Part shown: positions 6,470 to 14,326 of the stretch, in pieces
Layout: every line of letters begins with the position of its first letter
How positions within the stretch are numbered: the stretch's first letter is position 1
Source: Bacillota bacterium
Lineage (GTDB): Bacteria; Bacillota; Clostridia; Oscillospirales; Acutalibacteraceae
Reading direction: 5' to 3'
Assembly (NCBI GenBank): GCA_009786275.1
Contig: WQTL01000497.1
Coordinates: forward strand, 1 to 14,740
Length of the DNA stretch: 14,740 bases
Translations under genes and position numbers: made by a program
Notes under the pieces: generated by a model
The model's input: only the letters and a program-made list of their open reading frames with translations
The model's database searches: none
What the model was told of the DNA's origin: nothing

Positions 6470-8158
6470 TCACCCGCGGCACAAATAAAGCACCCAGTCC
6501 TGCGCGTCCGGCTTGCATGGGACAAAGTACATCCCCAGGAAGGGACACACCTCGCCTATGCCCACGCTCTCGCCGGTGCGGGGGTTGAACCACTCCGCCC
6601 GGTACGGCCCGCTGTCCAGGCCGCGCAGTATACCGGTGGCTCTGTTCGTGTTGTAGAAATACGCGACATAAGTGTCGCTGCCGATGGTGGCCACCGCGTA
6701 GCGCGCGCCCCGCAGGAACGTCAGCTGCCAGGGGATGCACCATTTCCAGCTGCCGAAGCGCGGGGTGAGCCGCCACCACTCCATGCCCTGCAGGAAGCTT
6801 TTCATGTGGCCGCCCAACTGGCTTGCCGTGTCGAAATAGAGGCTCTCCGTCCAGGGCACGGCCTTGTCGGCGGGGGTGATCGTGTCGATGCCGTCCTTGG
6901 ACGTCGTGCCGATGTCGTAGGCGCTCTTGTGCAGCCAGAGGTCGATCGCGCCGTAGCCGTGGCCGTAGAGCCCGTTGAGGAACGCGTACCAGCCCTGGAC
7001 GCGCGCCCCGAAGTTCTTCGTCCAGAGGTTTTCGTAGCGCCCCTCGTAGAGAATCGCGGGCTTGCCGCCGCCGTTGTCCCAAAAGTCTTTGACGACTTCG
7101 AAGGAGCCGCCGATCTTCGTGCGCGGGTAGATGTCGTTGAGCGCCGGGGACGTCTGCGCGGCGAACCAGCTGTGGGCGGGCAGCTTCTTGAACTCCGAAT
7201 TGCTTGCCCGCGTGCTGCCCGTGTTCTCCATGTGCGCGCTCAGAGGGTGATGGTAAGGATCGCTGGCCCCCACCGCCCCGGCGACGATTTTCCAGGGGTT
7301 GCTTTCCGCTTTAAAAACATCGTAAAAATCATCGTCTGCCTCCTGCGCGGTGGTCCACAGCACGGGGTATGCGCCGTAGCGCGCCACCCAGTAGCGGCCC
7401 AGCTTGCGCAGATACGCTTCGCCGTAGTCGTGTTCCGCAAGCTCGGAGGCGTAAAAGAACTGGGCGTTGGCATGCACCAGCCCGGCCCCGGCGATATAGC
7501 CGAAGCGCCTGTCCAGATCGGCGAAGGCCGCGAGGTCACTTTCGCCCAGGCCGTCGCGCAGGTTGAAGCCCGGCCCGTTGTCGCTGTGGCCGATTCCGAG
7601 GGGCTCCGACTGGTAGACCGTAAAGCCCTGCTGCGCGCGGGTGTCAACCACTGTTTTGAACATGGTTTCGAAAGGCTCGCCCGGCATGCTCCAGTGGGTG
7701 TCGCCCAGATAAAAGAAGGGCGTGCCGTCGCCGTAGACAAAATAGCGCGTCCCCGGCACGGTCTTCACGAAGCCGCGCCTGTAGATGTCCAGCGCGCCGG
7801 TGTAGGGCACGCAGGTGAATTGGCCCGTGAGCCCGTGCAGGCCCGCGTCCGCCGTGTTGGAGCACTTGGTCTCCCAGCTCCACAGGCCGGCTTCCATTGG
7901 CGCGAAGCGTACCCGCCAGACCGCGCCGCCGTCCCAGAACCCGGGCATCACCATCTCCGCGCCGCCCGGCCCGGTGAAGGTCACGTCCAGCACAGCCTCG
8001 TTGAACGGGTCGGCATAGACCGTCTGGCTGGTGAACGTGATCTCATGCATCCGCCAGCGCTCCACCATATCCTCCGCCGCGGCCATGACAGACAGGCACG
8101 GCAGCAGCACCATGAGCACCAGAAGCCCGGAGAGCCATTTGACATGTTTCTTATACAT
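6470..8158 (-). CDS. Secreted DUF5060/DUF4038 glycoside hydrolase (apiosidase-like)
   Basis: A 562-residue exported protein built like DUF4038 glycosidases. Residues 1-28 are a signal peptide. About 32-116 is a DUF5060-type beta-sandwich (FWDGGAVWRVRFAPMEAGLW). About 127-430 is the (beta/alpha)8 DUF4038 domain, with the hallmark YFVYGDGTPFFYLGDTHW. About 455-562 resembles the C-terminal domain that follows DUF4038 (EWFNPRTGESVGIG). Candidate catalytic acids are Glu273 (YPVLWTTAQEADDDF) and Glu372 (KPAILYEGRYE), placed by analogy with family layout. Characterised relatives include GH140 apiosidase, so the substrate is probably a polysaccharide side chain; exact specificity is unknown. AGGGGGGA lies five bases before the ATG. 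It has its own promoter (8181-8209) and is divergent from the 982-residue protein gene. Confidence 0.85.
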   Translation of the reverse strand: MYKKHVKWLSGLLVLMVLLPCLSVMAAAEDMVERWRMHEITFTSQTVYADPFNEAVLDVTFTGPGGAEMVMPGFWDGGAVWRVRFAPMEAGLWSWETKCSNTADAGLHGLTGQFTCVPYTGALDIYRRGFVKTVPGTRYFVYGDGTPFFYLGDTHWSMPGEPFETMFKTVVDTRAQQGFTVYQSEPLGIGHSDNGPGFNLRDGLGESDLAAFADLDRRFGYIAGAGLVHANAQFFYASELAEHDYGEAYLRKLGRYWVARYGAYPVLWTTAQEADDDFYDVFKAESNPWKIVAGAVGASDPYHHPLSAHMENTGSTRASNSEFKKLPAHSWFAAQTSPALNDIYPRTKIGGSFEVVKDFWDNGGGKPAILYEGRYENLWTKNFGARVQGWYAFLNGLYGHGYGAIDLWLHKSAYDIGTTSKDGIDTITPADKAVPWTESLYFDTASQLGGHMKSFLQGMEWWRLTPRFGSWKWCIPWQLTFLRGARYAVATIGSDTYVAYFYNTNRATGILRGLDSGPYRAEWFNPRTGESVGIGEVCPFLGMYFVPCKPDAQDWVLYLCRG

Positions 8159-8180
8159 CGCAATCCCCCCTCGCCTTCAG

Positions 8181-8209
8181 ATTATATCACACCGAAAGGA
8201 AGATTACAA
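8181..8209 (-). promoter_or_regulatory. Promoter of DUF4038 glycoside hydrolase gene
   Basis: The minus strand reads TTGTAA (8209-8204), 17 bases, then a perfect TATAAT (8186-8181) with a TGA extension. It lies 22 bases upstream of the ATG, leaving a short leader that carries the G-rich ribosome binding site. Confidence 0.75.
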
Positions 8210-8340
8210 CGGCGAATTTTATTCCCAGCCGAACATCGTCATTCTCACCGTTGAAGCAAAAGCGGAAAAGGAAGCGATAACAGCGTCCCAGAAGCCGCCC
8301 GAGGAAATCATATCATTGGATTTTTTAGGAGGGTACTTTC

Positions 8341-11289
8341 ATGAAAAAACTCGCCGGGTTCCTGTCCGCCGTCGCGTCCCTGCTCGCGGCGGCCTGCCTG
8401 CCCGCCAGCGCCGCGCCTATGCCGGTCTGCCGCGTATCGCAGGACGGCAGCTCCATCGTCATCGAAAACGACCTTGTGACCTACGTGATCGCGAAACAGG
8501 GCGCGCTAGTCACAGGCATCATCGATAAGGCAAGCGGCGGCGACATCATAAACAAGTCGGGGCCCGCCCCCGCCCGGAAAATGAACATCCCCTCGGGGGC
8601 GCAGGTGGCGCCCGTGACGGCTGCGGCCGAGGTGCCCTCGCCCTTCTGCTATTTCTACACGGGCGACCTCCAGAGCCGGGTATTGCCGGTTTCGGCGGCC
8701 CTGGAGGAGGACCGGCTGCGCGTCGCCTTTGCCGATGGCACAACGCTGGATTTCCTCGCGGAGCCAAAGCCGGGCTATATCGCCTTTACCCTCGAGAGCC
8801 CCATCCCCGGCGAATACACGGGCCTGGTGTTCGCCAATTCGAGCCTCGACTGCGATATCGCGGCCTTCAGCGGCGTCGGCTGCGCGATGACCTGGAACGT
8901 GGACATGACCTACTACCCGGACGCGAAGGCGAAGCATGTCATGGCCCGCGTGCTGAACAAGGGGGAGGTGCGCGGCTCCAAATTTGCGGCGCTCTTTGCG
9001 CCGAAAGAGCGGCACAGGGAACTCCTGAAGGCCGTCGTCGGCGACATTGCGGACGGCGCGGCGGCGAAATCCATGGTAGGCGGGCCCTATGCCATGGACA
9101 GCAAGTCCAACTACGGCGACTACATGATCGTGAGTTCCAGCGCGACGAAGGACCTGGAGGCCTGGAAGGCCACCGCCGCCGCCTACAGCATCGACCAGAT
9201 CGACTTCCACCAGGGCGGCGGCACGTTCGTCCAGGGCTCCATGCGCTTCACCGAGCAGGGGAGCCCGGAGAATTTCAGGAAGAATATCGCGGAGCCCCTG
9301 CGGGAGGCGGGCATCCAGTCGGGCCTGCACACCTACGCGCACTTCATCAGCAACAACGACGAAATTCTCACCGACACCAAATGGCAGCGGCAACTGGACG
9401 TGCAGGAAATTTTTACGCTGGCGGAGGACGTCTCCCGCAGCGAAAAGACCCTCCTCGCGATAGAGAGCACGGCAAATGTCTCCCTGAAAACGGGCTTCTT
9501 CGACTGCAACACAGTTTATCTTCTGGTGGACCGGGAGATCATGAAGTTCACGAAAGTGGGCGCGAACGGATTCACGGTGGAGCGCGGCAAATGCGGCACG
9601 GAGAAAACCAAGCACGCGGCGGGGGCGGAGATCAGGCACCTGGGCGGCATGTTCGGCATGTTCTCCCCGGATTTGGATTCCGAGCTCTTCCTCCAGGTGG
9701 CCCGGTGGACGGCCCAGGCCTACAACGAGGGCGGCTTCGGGATGATCTACCTGGACGCCCTGGACGGTCTGTGGAGCCAGACGCCGGAGGAGGCCTGGTA
9801 TTACAGCGCGAAATTTACCAACGAGATCATGAAATTTTGCGAGACCGACCCCATGATGGAGTGCTCCGCCATGACCCCCGGCTTCTGGATTTCACGCGCT
9901 CGGATGGGTGCCTGGGACTACCCCACCGCCGGGTACAAGTCATTCCAGAGGCTGCATGTCGCCGCCAACCTGGAATTTGAGGACGCCTATCTGCCCACCA
10001 CCTTGGGCTGGTATCACATGTACCCCTCCGAGGACAACACCTCCGGCCGCTTCCAGTTCTTCGACGACATCGACCACCTGGGCGCTTTGAGCGCCGCATA
10101 CGACATGGGGATGGTCTTCAACCCCGCGCCGGAGGAAAACGCCAGCGCCGCCTATTTGCGCAACGGCAGGCGCTTTGCCGACATCTACAGCCCCCTGCGC
10201 AAGAGCGGCTATTTCAGCGAGGAGGCCAAGGCCAAAGTCAGGGAAAACCCGGACAAGGAGTACGCCATCGTTGAAACAAGCCCCGGGGAATGGGCCTTCT
10301 CCGAGCAGAAGTATATCCGTACAAAGCTCTATGACATCGGCGCGCCGGGGCGCTCCGCCATCGTTGCCGAAAATCCCTTTGCGGCGCAAAAGCCTTTTAT
10401 CAGAATTGAGGGCCACCGCTCCTCGGGCTCTTCTGAAGGCACGGTGCTGCTGCCGCTCGATCCTAAGCAGGACCTGAACGGCCAGTCCCTGAGCGCAACT
10501 CTGAATGCCGATCTCAGCGAAGCGCGGGCCCTGCGTGTGAAGGTGGCGGGCAACAATTCGGGCGACGCGCTCTGCATTCGGCTCACCAGCATGTCGGGCT
10601 CGCTGGGCACCTCTTCTTTGGCGGATTACATCGTCCGGCTGGATTTCGAGGGCGCCCGCGAATTCGTCCTGGCGGAGCCCGACAATGGCTCTTTCAGCGA
10701 TCTGATCTTCCCGGAGAAAAGCGAAAGCCTGTACAGCTATTACCGCGAGGACTTCGTCTATTCCAACGTCACGCAAATCCAGGTCTTCCTGTCCGGGGAC
10801 TGCGCGGGCGTGCGGATGTCCGACATCATCGCTACGGCGCATGTCAGCAACGCGATTGTATCGCCCACTATCGGCGGGATCACTTTCCTGACGAGCATAG
10901 GCGAAAACGAATATCTCGAATATTTCCCCGGCGAAGAGACGGCAATCAAATATGACGGCAAGGGCAATGCCGAAACAGTCGCCGTTGACGGGGCATTGCC
11001 GGAGATTGCGCAGGGCGCGTTTGAGATAAGCATCGCCGCCGGCAATGACAGTTTGGCGGACATGCCGCTGCGGGCCACCGTCACATTGGGCTTCTCTGAG
11101 ACCCCGGGCCTGCGTGCGCCGGTTGATCCGATTGAGACCGCCGCGCCATCCAAGCCCGGCGCGAACTGGAAAGCCATACTCGCGGCGGGCGCGGGGGTGC
11201 TGCTGGCCGCCGGGGCGGTTGCGTTTTTATTGCGCAAGAAGCGACTCCTTCGCGCCGGGCGCGTTCAATCCGTTTCTGGAACAAAATAA
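8341..11289 (+). CDS. Large membrane-anchored surface protein, putative glycosidase
   Basis: A 982-residue exported protein I cannot place in a named family. Residues 1-25 are a signal peptide. About 27-225 looks like an all-beta N-terminal domain of the kind found on carbohydrate-active enzymes. About 260-640 has the alternating pattern of a TIM-barrel hydrolase: YSIDQIDFHQGG (282-293), GLHTYAHF (328-335), GMIYLDALDG (467-476; Asp472, Asp475) and DPMMECSAM (503-511; Glu507) are candidate catalytic strands. Inside this barrel, about 365-434 resembles a small beta module (VDREIMKFTKV...RGKCGTEKTKHAAGAEI). About 690-925 is beta-rich, possibly carbohydrate-binding. A hydrophobic helix (944-965) followed by RKKRLLR is a C-terminal anchor; no LPxTG motif is seen. 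AGGAGGG lies seven bases before the ATG. No promoter of the local type is visible upstream. Glycosidase function is inference. Confidence 0.85.
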   Translation: MKKLAGFLSAVASLLAAACLPASAAPMPVCRVSQDGSSIVIENDLVTYVIAKQGALVTGIIDKASGGDIINKSGPAPARKMNIPSGAQVAPVTAAAEVPSPFCYFYTGDLQSRVLPVSAALEEDRLRVAFADGTTLDFLAEPKPGYIAFTLESPIPGEYTGLVFANSSLDCDIAAFSGVGCAMTWNVDMTYYPDAKAKHVMARVLNKGEVRGSKFAALFAPKERHRELLKAVVGDIADGAAAKSMVGGPYAMDSKSNYGDYMIVSSSATKDLEAWKATAAAYSIDQIDFHQGGGTFVQGSMRFTEQGSPENFRKNIAEPLREAGIQSGLHTYAHFISNNDEILTDTKWQRQLDVQEIFTLAEDVSRSEKTLLAIESTANVSLKTGFFDCNTVYLLVDREIMKFTKVGANGFTVERGKCGTEKTKHAAGAEIRHLGGMFGMFSPDLDSELFLQVARWTAQAYNEGGFGMIYLDALDGLWSQTPEEAWYYSAKFTNEIMKFCETDPMMECSAMTPGFWISRARMGAWDYPTAGYKSFQRLHVAANLEFEDAYLPTTLGWYHMYPSEDNTSGRFQFFDDIDHLGALSAAYDMGMVFNPAPEENASAAYLRNGRRFADIYSPLRKSGYFSEEAKAKVRENPDKEYAIVETSPGEWAFSEQKYIRTKLYDIGAPGRSAIVAENPFAAQKPFIRIEGHRSSGSSEGTVLLPLDPKQDLNGQSLSATLNADLSEARALRVKVAGNNSGDALCIRLTSMSGSLGTSSLADYIVRLDFEGAREFVLAEPDNGSFSDLIFPEKSESLYSYYREDFVYSNVTQIQVFLSGDCAGVRMSDIIATAHVSNAIVSPTIGGITFLTSIGENEYLEYFPGEETAIKYDGKGNAETVAVDGALPEIAQGAFEISIAAGNDSLADMPLRATVTLGFSETPGLRAPVDPIETAAPSKPGANWKAILAAGAGVLLAAGAVAFLLRKKRLLRAGRVQSVSGTK

Positions 11290-11294
11290 TAAGC

Positions 11295-11323
11295 TTGCAA
11301 TTAGCTCCGTTTTTTGATATAAT
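11295..11323 (+). promoter_or_regulatory. Promoter of a tiny transcription unit
   Basis: TTGCAA (11295-11300), 17 bases, then a perfect TATAAT (11318-11323) with a TGA extension. No long gene follows; a terminator ends the unit at 11484, giving a predicted transcript of about 155 bases. Confidence 0.7.
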
Positions 11324-11368
11324 ATTCAACGCAAAATGAATTTATCAATAGCAAAGAAGTAGCATCAA

Positions 11369-11437
11369 ATGAACAAGCAAGAATTTACAGCCAAACTCGC
11401 GGAGCAGGAGGGCATCGACGCCGTGGCAGGGAAATAA
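11369..11437 (+). CDS. Possible 22-residue peptide or truncated leader-like ORF
   Basis: A 22-codon frame, starting MNKQEFTAKLAEQEG and ending VAGK, lies between a very good promoter (11295-11323) and a terminator (11457-11484), so it is the main frame of a predicted 155-base transcript. An eight-codon frame (11336-11362) precedes it. The upstream AAAGAAG is a weak, distant ribosome binding site. The start of the peptide resembles the N-termini of small clostridial proteins and Nif11-like leader peptides (my recollection, not a search), which would be longer, so it may be a gene whose 3' part was lost and replaced by a terminator. Alternatively the transcript is a small RNA and the frame is incidental. 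Confidence 0.35.
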   Translation: MNKQEFTAKLAEQEGIDAVAGK

Positions 11438-11456
11438 CCATCCATCCGTATGCATC

Positions 11457-11484
11457 GGGCAGGGGCGGCGCCCTGCCCTTTTTT
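11457..11484 (+). terminator. Rho-independent terminator of the tiny unit
   Basis: GGGCAGGG (11457-11464) pairs perfectly with CCCTGCCC (11471-11478) around the loop GCGGCG, followed by six T (11479-11484). Confidence 0.85.
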
Positions 11485-11794
11485 GTGCTACTTAAAAAAT
11501 TTTCAAAAATATAAAACCAAACCCCGCCCTCTCCCGTCTGTGGAACTTACTCTGAGAAACCCACTTCTCGGTCGTGCTTCGCTTTGCCTTCTTTGTCGGC
11601 GCACCGCCGCCAGGCCCTTTCTCGCCCACTTTTTTGCCCGTTTCCCTCACTAAGCGCCGCTGTTCCTCGGTTTACTTCCATGGAGTTTTCAGATTAATTT
11701 CCGCTGGTGTCATACGGCGGAACTTATCGTGGGAATTTACGCGGGCGGTACTACAATCGGGAGCGGCGTCAGTTTTCGCGGCGCGATGTACCCA
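11485..11794. other. Spacer with no convincing gene
   Basis: About 310 bases between the small unit's terminator and the ceramidase-like gene promoter. AT-rich at the start, then ordinary. The minus strand holds a short frame beginning MTPAEINLKTPWK (near 11713) that stops, then continues in the same frame as TEEQRRLVRETGKK and a Lys-rich stretch, which reads like a decayed coding fragment but cannot be identified. No RNA gene or further promoter is seen. Confidence 0.4.
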
Positions 11795-11823
11795 TTGACA
11801 ACCCACTCCCCCTGTGCTACTAT
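11795..11823 (+). promoter_or_regulatory. Promoter of ceramidase-like gene
   Basis: A consensus TTGACA (11795-11800), 17 bases, then TACTAT (11818-11823) with a TGC extension. It lies 33 bases upstream of the chosen ATG, which excludes longer in-frame starts upstream (such as 11707) as translation starts on this transcript. Confidence 0.75.
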
Positions 11824-11856
11824 AGTATGAGTAAAAATATCCGGGAGGTCGTCATC

Positions 11857-13482
11857 ATGAAAAAGCGTATCCTGTCCCTCGCTCTCGCCTTTGTCCTGCT
11901 CTTCGGCCTGTCCCTGCCGGCCCTTGCCGCCGATACTGCCGAGGGCCCCCCGCCCGCGCTGGAGGGCTTCCTCTACGACGCGGGCGATTTCGCCCTGCGC
12001 GCCGTGGCCAACGGCCTGGCCTCGGTGATCCCCCCCGCCGGGAGGACGCCCTGGCGCTACACCCAAAGCCCCGACTTCTACCCCGGTACGGAGCGTTTCA
12101 TCGATAAGCCCGAGGGCGCGAAGAAGTGGTCCCTGGGCTATGCAAGGAAGTCGCTCATCCCCGGCGGCTACTTCGACAAGGACGGCAAGTATATCGGCGG
12201 CAACGACGTCTACCTGGCCGGCAAGGTCGAGGTCGTCAACCGGGCGAACCCCGAGTCCCTCGCGGACGACCAGGCCGTGCGCGTCACCGCCCTGAACGAC
12301 GGCAGCGGGCGCGGGACCGTGATCCTGGCCACCCTGGACGGCTACGCCTTTTCCGCCGGCGACGTGCGCGTCATCCGCGCCCTGCTGCGGGACTACGCCA
12401 AGGAGAAGAACATCGTCAGCATCAACATCGGCGTGCTGCACCAGCACAGCTGCATCGATATCCTGGGCATGAACGCGCCCATCCTCCTGGCGATGGCGGT
12501 CAACCCCCTGAGCAACCTCACCGGCGGCCTCATCCCGTCCGTCTCCGGCAAGAACAGCGCCTTCATGGACAACCTCTACAAGACCACGGCGGCCGCCATC
12601 AAGGAGGCTGTGGGCGGCATGAAGAAGGGCACGCTGCGATACGGCACCGCGGACGCCAAAAAGTATATCCGCGACAAACGCCCGCCCCAGGTGATCGACC
12701 CCCTGCTGCACCGCTTCCGCTTCACCCCCGACGACGGCAGCAGGGAGACCTGGCTGGTCAACTACGCCGCCCACTGCGTGGGCCTGGGAGGGGACACCCG
12801 CGAGCTGAGCTCCGACTATCCGTACTACATGGAGGCGGAGATCAACAGGAAGGCGGGCGCCAATTTCCAGATGATCCAGGGCGCGCAGCTGGCCATCACC
12901 GTGGACAACGCGGATCTCGGCATACCCGGCGCCACGCGCCTGAAAAACGTGGAGAACTACGGCCGGGGCCTGGCCAGGCTCCTCATCGGCATCAAGAACG
13001 AGGCCAAGGTCGAGCCCATTCTCAATATCCGCCACAAGGAATTCCGCGTGCCCATCGATAACCCCCTGCACCTGCTGCTGTTCCGCTACGGGATGATCGG
13101 CACCGCGGTCGTCAAGCGCCGGCTCGTCGGCCCCGCCATCGACCTTGTCACCGAGACCGGCTACATGGAGCTGGGCAAAAACCTGGCGGTCGCCTTCGCC
13201 CCCGGCGAGCTCGAGCCCTGCCTGGCCTTCGGCGGCGGCCTCACCGCCGAGGAGGCCTGGAACGGCAAGGAGTTCAAGTTCACCCCCATGAAGGATCAGG
13301 TGCGCGGCAACCGCGAGCTGCTGGTATTCGGCATCACGAACGACCACTCCGGCTACTACCTGCTGCCCAACGACATCCAGAGCTTCGTCCTGTTCGGCAA
13401 CGAGGAGGTCAACACCGCCGGCGTCCAGGGCAGCGAACTGTTGCTGAAGGCGTATGGGGAGATATTGGCGGAGCTGAAGTAA
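11857..13482 (+). CDS. Secreted neutral/alkaline ceramidase-like amidase
   Basis: A 541-residue exported protein of the neutral/alkaline non-lysosomal ceramidase type, a zinc amidase family that splits the N-acyl bond of sphingolipids. Residues 1-25 are a signal peptide ending ALAA. Family landmarks follow in order: LHQHSCID (His195, His197; usual HTHSGP), NYAAHCVG (302-309, His306; usual AAHP), LSSDYPYY (317-324; usual SGDYPGY), APGELEP (448-454, Glu451) and GITNDHSGYYLLP (492-504, Tyr500), the last two matching metal-ligand positions of bacterial ceramidase. Divergence from the usual motifs suggests a different amide or ester substrate. The frame is open further upstream (to 11707), but the promoter at 11795-11823 and GGGAGG eight bases before this ATG fix the start. 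Possible targets are host sphingolipids or bacterial lipids (inference). Confidence 0.87.
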   Translation: MKKRILSLALAFVLLFGLSLPALAADTAEGPPPALEGFLYDAGDFALRAVANGLASVIPPAGRTPWRYTQSPDFYPGTERFIDKPEGAKKWSLGYARKSLIPGGYFDKDGKYIGGNDVYLAGKVEVVNRANPESLADDQAVRVTALNDGSGRGTVILATLDGYAFSAGDVRVIRALLRDYAKEKNIVSINIGVLHQHSCIDILGMNAPILLAMAVNPLSNLTGGLIPSVSGKNSAFMDNLYKTTAAAIKEAVGGMKKGTLRYGTADAKKYIRDKRPPQVIDPLLHRFRFTPDDGSRETWLVNYAAHCVGLGGDTRELSSDYPYYMEAEINRKAGANFQMIQGAQLAITVDNADLGIPGATRLKNVENYGRGLARLLIGIKNEAKVEPILNIRHKEFRVPIDNPLHLLLFRYGMIGTAVVKRRLVGPAIDLVTETGYMELGKNLAVAFAPGELEPCLAFGGGLTAEEAWNGKEFKFTPMKDQVRGNRELLVFGITNDHSGYYLLPNDIQSFVLFGNEEVNTAGVQGSELLLKAYGEILAELK

Positions 13483-13500
13483 ATTAAATCGAAATACCTC

Positions 13501-13529
13501 TTGTGTTTCTCCGCATTCTATGCTACAAT
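13501..13529 (+). promoter_or_regulatory. Promoter of rlmB
   Basis: TTGTGT (13501-13506), 17 bases, then TACAAT (13524-13529) with a TGC extension, 49 bases before the ATG. It begins only 18 bases after the ceramidase-like stop, where no terminator is visible, so read-through from that gene is also possible. Confidence 0.65.
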
Positions 13530-13578
13530 ATATTGATATTATAAGGCGCAATATGTTGCAGCGGGGGAAATTTTCAAC

Positions 13579-14325
13579 ATGGCGGAGGAATTCATCGCGG
13601 GGCGTAACGCGGTGGCCGAGGCGCTGAAAAGCGGCCGGCCGGCCGATATGCTTTTCGTGGCGCGCGAGGAGCCCGGCGGCCCCTCGGGGACGCCCGGTTC
13701 GCTGGGGCCGCTCATCGCCCTGGCGAAATCGCAGGGCGTCGTCGTGAAAGACGTCAAGCGTGAAAAGCTCGAGCAGCTCAGCGGGACAAGCCGCCACCAG
13801 GGCGCGGTGCTGTCCGTGGCCGCCGCGGCCTACGCCGAACTGGAGGAACTCCTTGCGTCCGCGAACGCGAAGCGCGAAAGCCCCTTCCTCGTGCTCTGCG
13901 ACGAAATTGAAGACCCGCACAACCTCGGCGCCATCCTGCGCACGGCGGAGGCCGCCGGGGTTCACGGCGTGGTGGTGCCCCGGCGCCGCAGCGCGCCCTT
14001 GAGCCAGACCGTGTCCCGCACCTCCGCCGGCGCGGTGGAGCACATCCCCGTCGCCCGCGTATCGAATTTATGCGCCGCCATGGAAACCCTGAAAGCCCGG
14101 GGCCTGTGGATTTACGGCGCGGATATGGCGGGGGAGCCCTACGACGCGCGCCCCCTCGGCGGCCCCGTCGCCCTGGTGATCGGCTCGGAGGGCAAGGGCC
14201 TGGGCCGCTTGGTGAAGGAGCGCTGCGACGCCCTGCTCGCCCTGCCCATGCGCGGGAAAATCAACTCCCTCAACGCCTCGGTGGCCGCGGGCATTTTGAT
14301 GTATGAGATCGTGAAGCACAGATGA
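13579..14325 (+). CDS. rlmB: 23S rRNA (guanosine-2'-O)-methyltransferase RlmB
   Basis: A 248-residue SpoU/TrmH-family methyltransferase that uses S-adenosylmethionine to methylate the 2'-OH of a guanosine in 23S rRNA (G2251 in Escherichia coli numbering). An N-terminal substrate-binding domain (about 1-80, starting FIAGRNAVAEAL) precedes the knotted SPOUT domain. All three family motifs are present: EDPHNLGAILRTAEAAGV (111-128, Asn115 and Arg121), ALVIGSEGKGLGRLV (198-212) and MRGKINSLNASVAAGILMYE (224-243). The length matches the family. GGGGGA lies ten bases before the ATG. In many Firmicutes rlmB sits between cysS/mini-RNase III genes and yacP; here the upstream gene is a secreted amidase and the downstream one is a Pro/Glu-rich protein, so the usual neighbourhood is broken. 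Paralogous TrmH methyltransferases are the alternative. Confidence 0.92.
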   Translation: MAEEFIAGRNAVAEALKSGRPADMLFVAREEPGGPSGTPGSLGPLIALAKSQGVVVKDVKREKLEQLSGTSRHQGAVLSVAAAAYAELEELLASANAKRESPFLVLCDEIEDPHNLGAILRTAEAAGVHGVVVPRRRSAPLSQTVSRTSAGAVEHIPVARVSNLCAAMETLKARGLWIYGADMAGEPYDARPLGGPVALVIGSEGKGLGRLVKERCDALLALPMRGKINSLNASVAAGILMYEIVKHR

Positions 14326-14326
14326 T

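Noticed and set aside
6467..8254. A 595-codon open frame on the plus strand across the DUF4038 gene
   Set aside because: It is antisense to a gene with a signal peptide, recognisable domains, promoter and ribosome binding site; the frame itself shows no motif.
11160..11289. LPxTG sortase anchor at the end of the 982-residue protein
   Set aside because: There is a hydrophobic helix and a basic tail but no LPxTG-like motif before it; it is treated as a plain membrane anchor.
11707..11856. A 50-codon N-terminal extension of the ceramidase-like protein
   Set aside because: The promoter (11795-11823) lies inside it, and the downstream ATG has a good ribosome binding site followed at once by a signal peptide.
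11737..14043. A 768-codon open frame on the minus strand across the ceramidase-like and rlmB genes
   Set aside because: It is antisense to two clearly identified genes, has no family motif and a composition typical of a frame shadow in GC-rich DNA.
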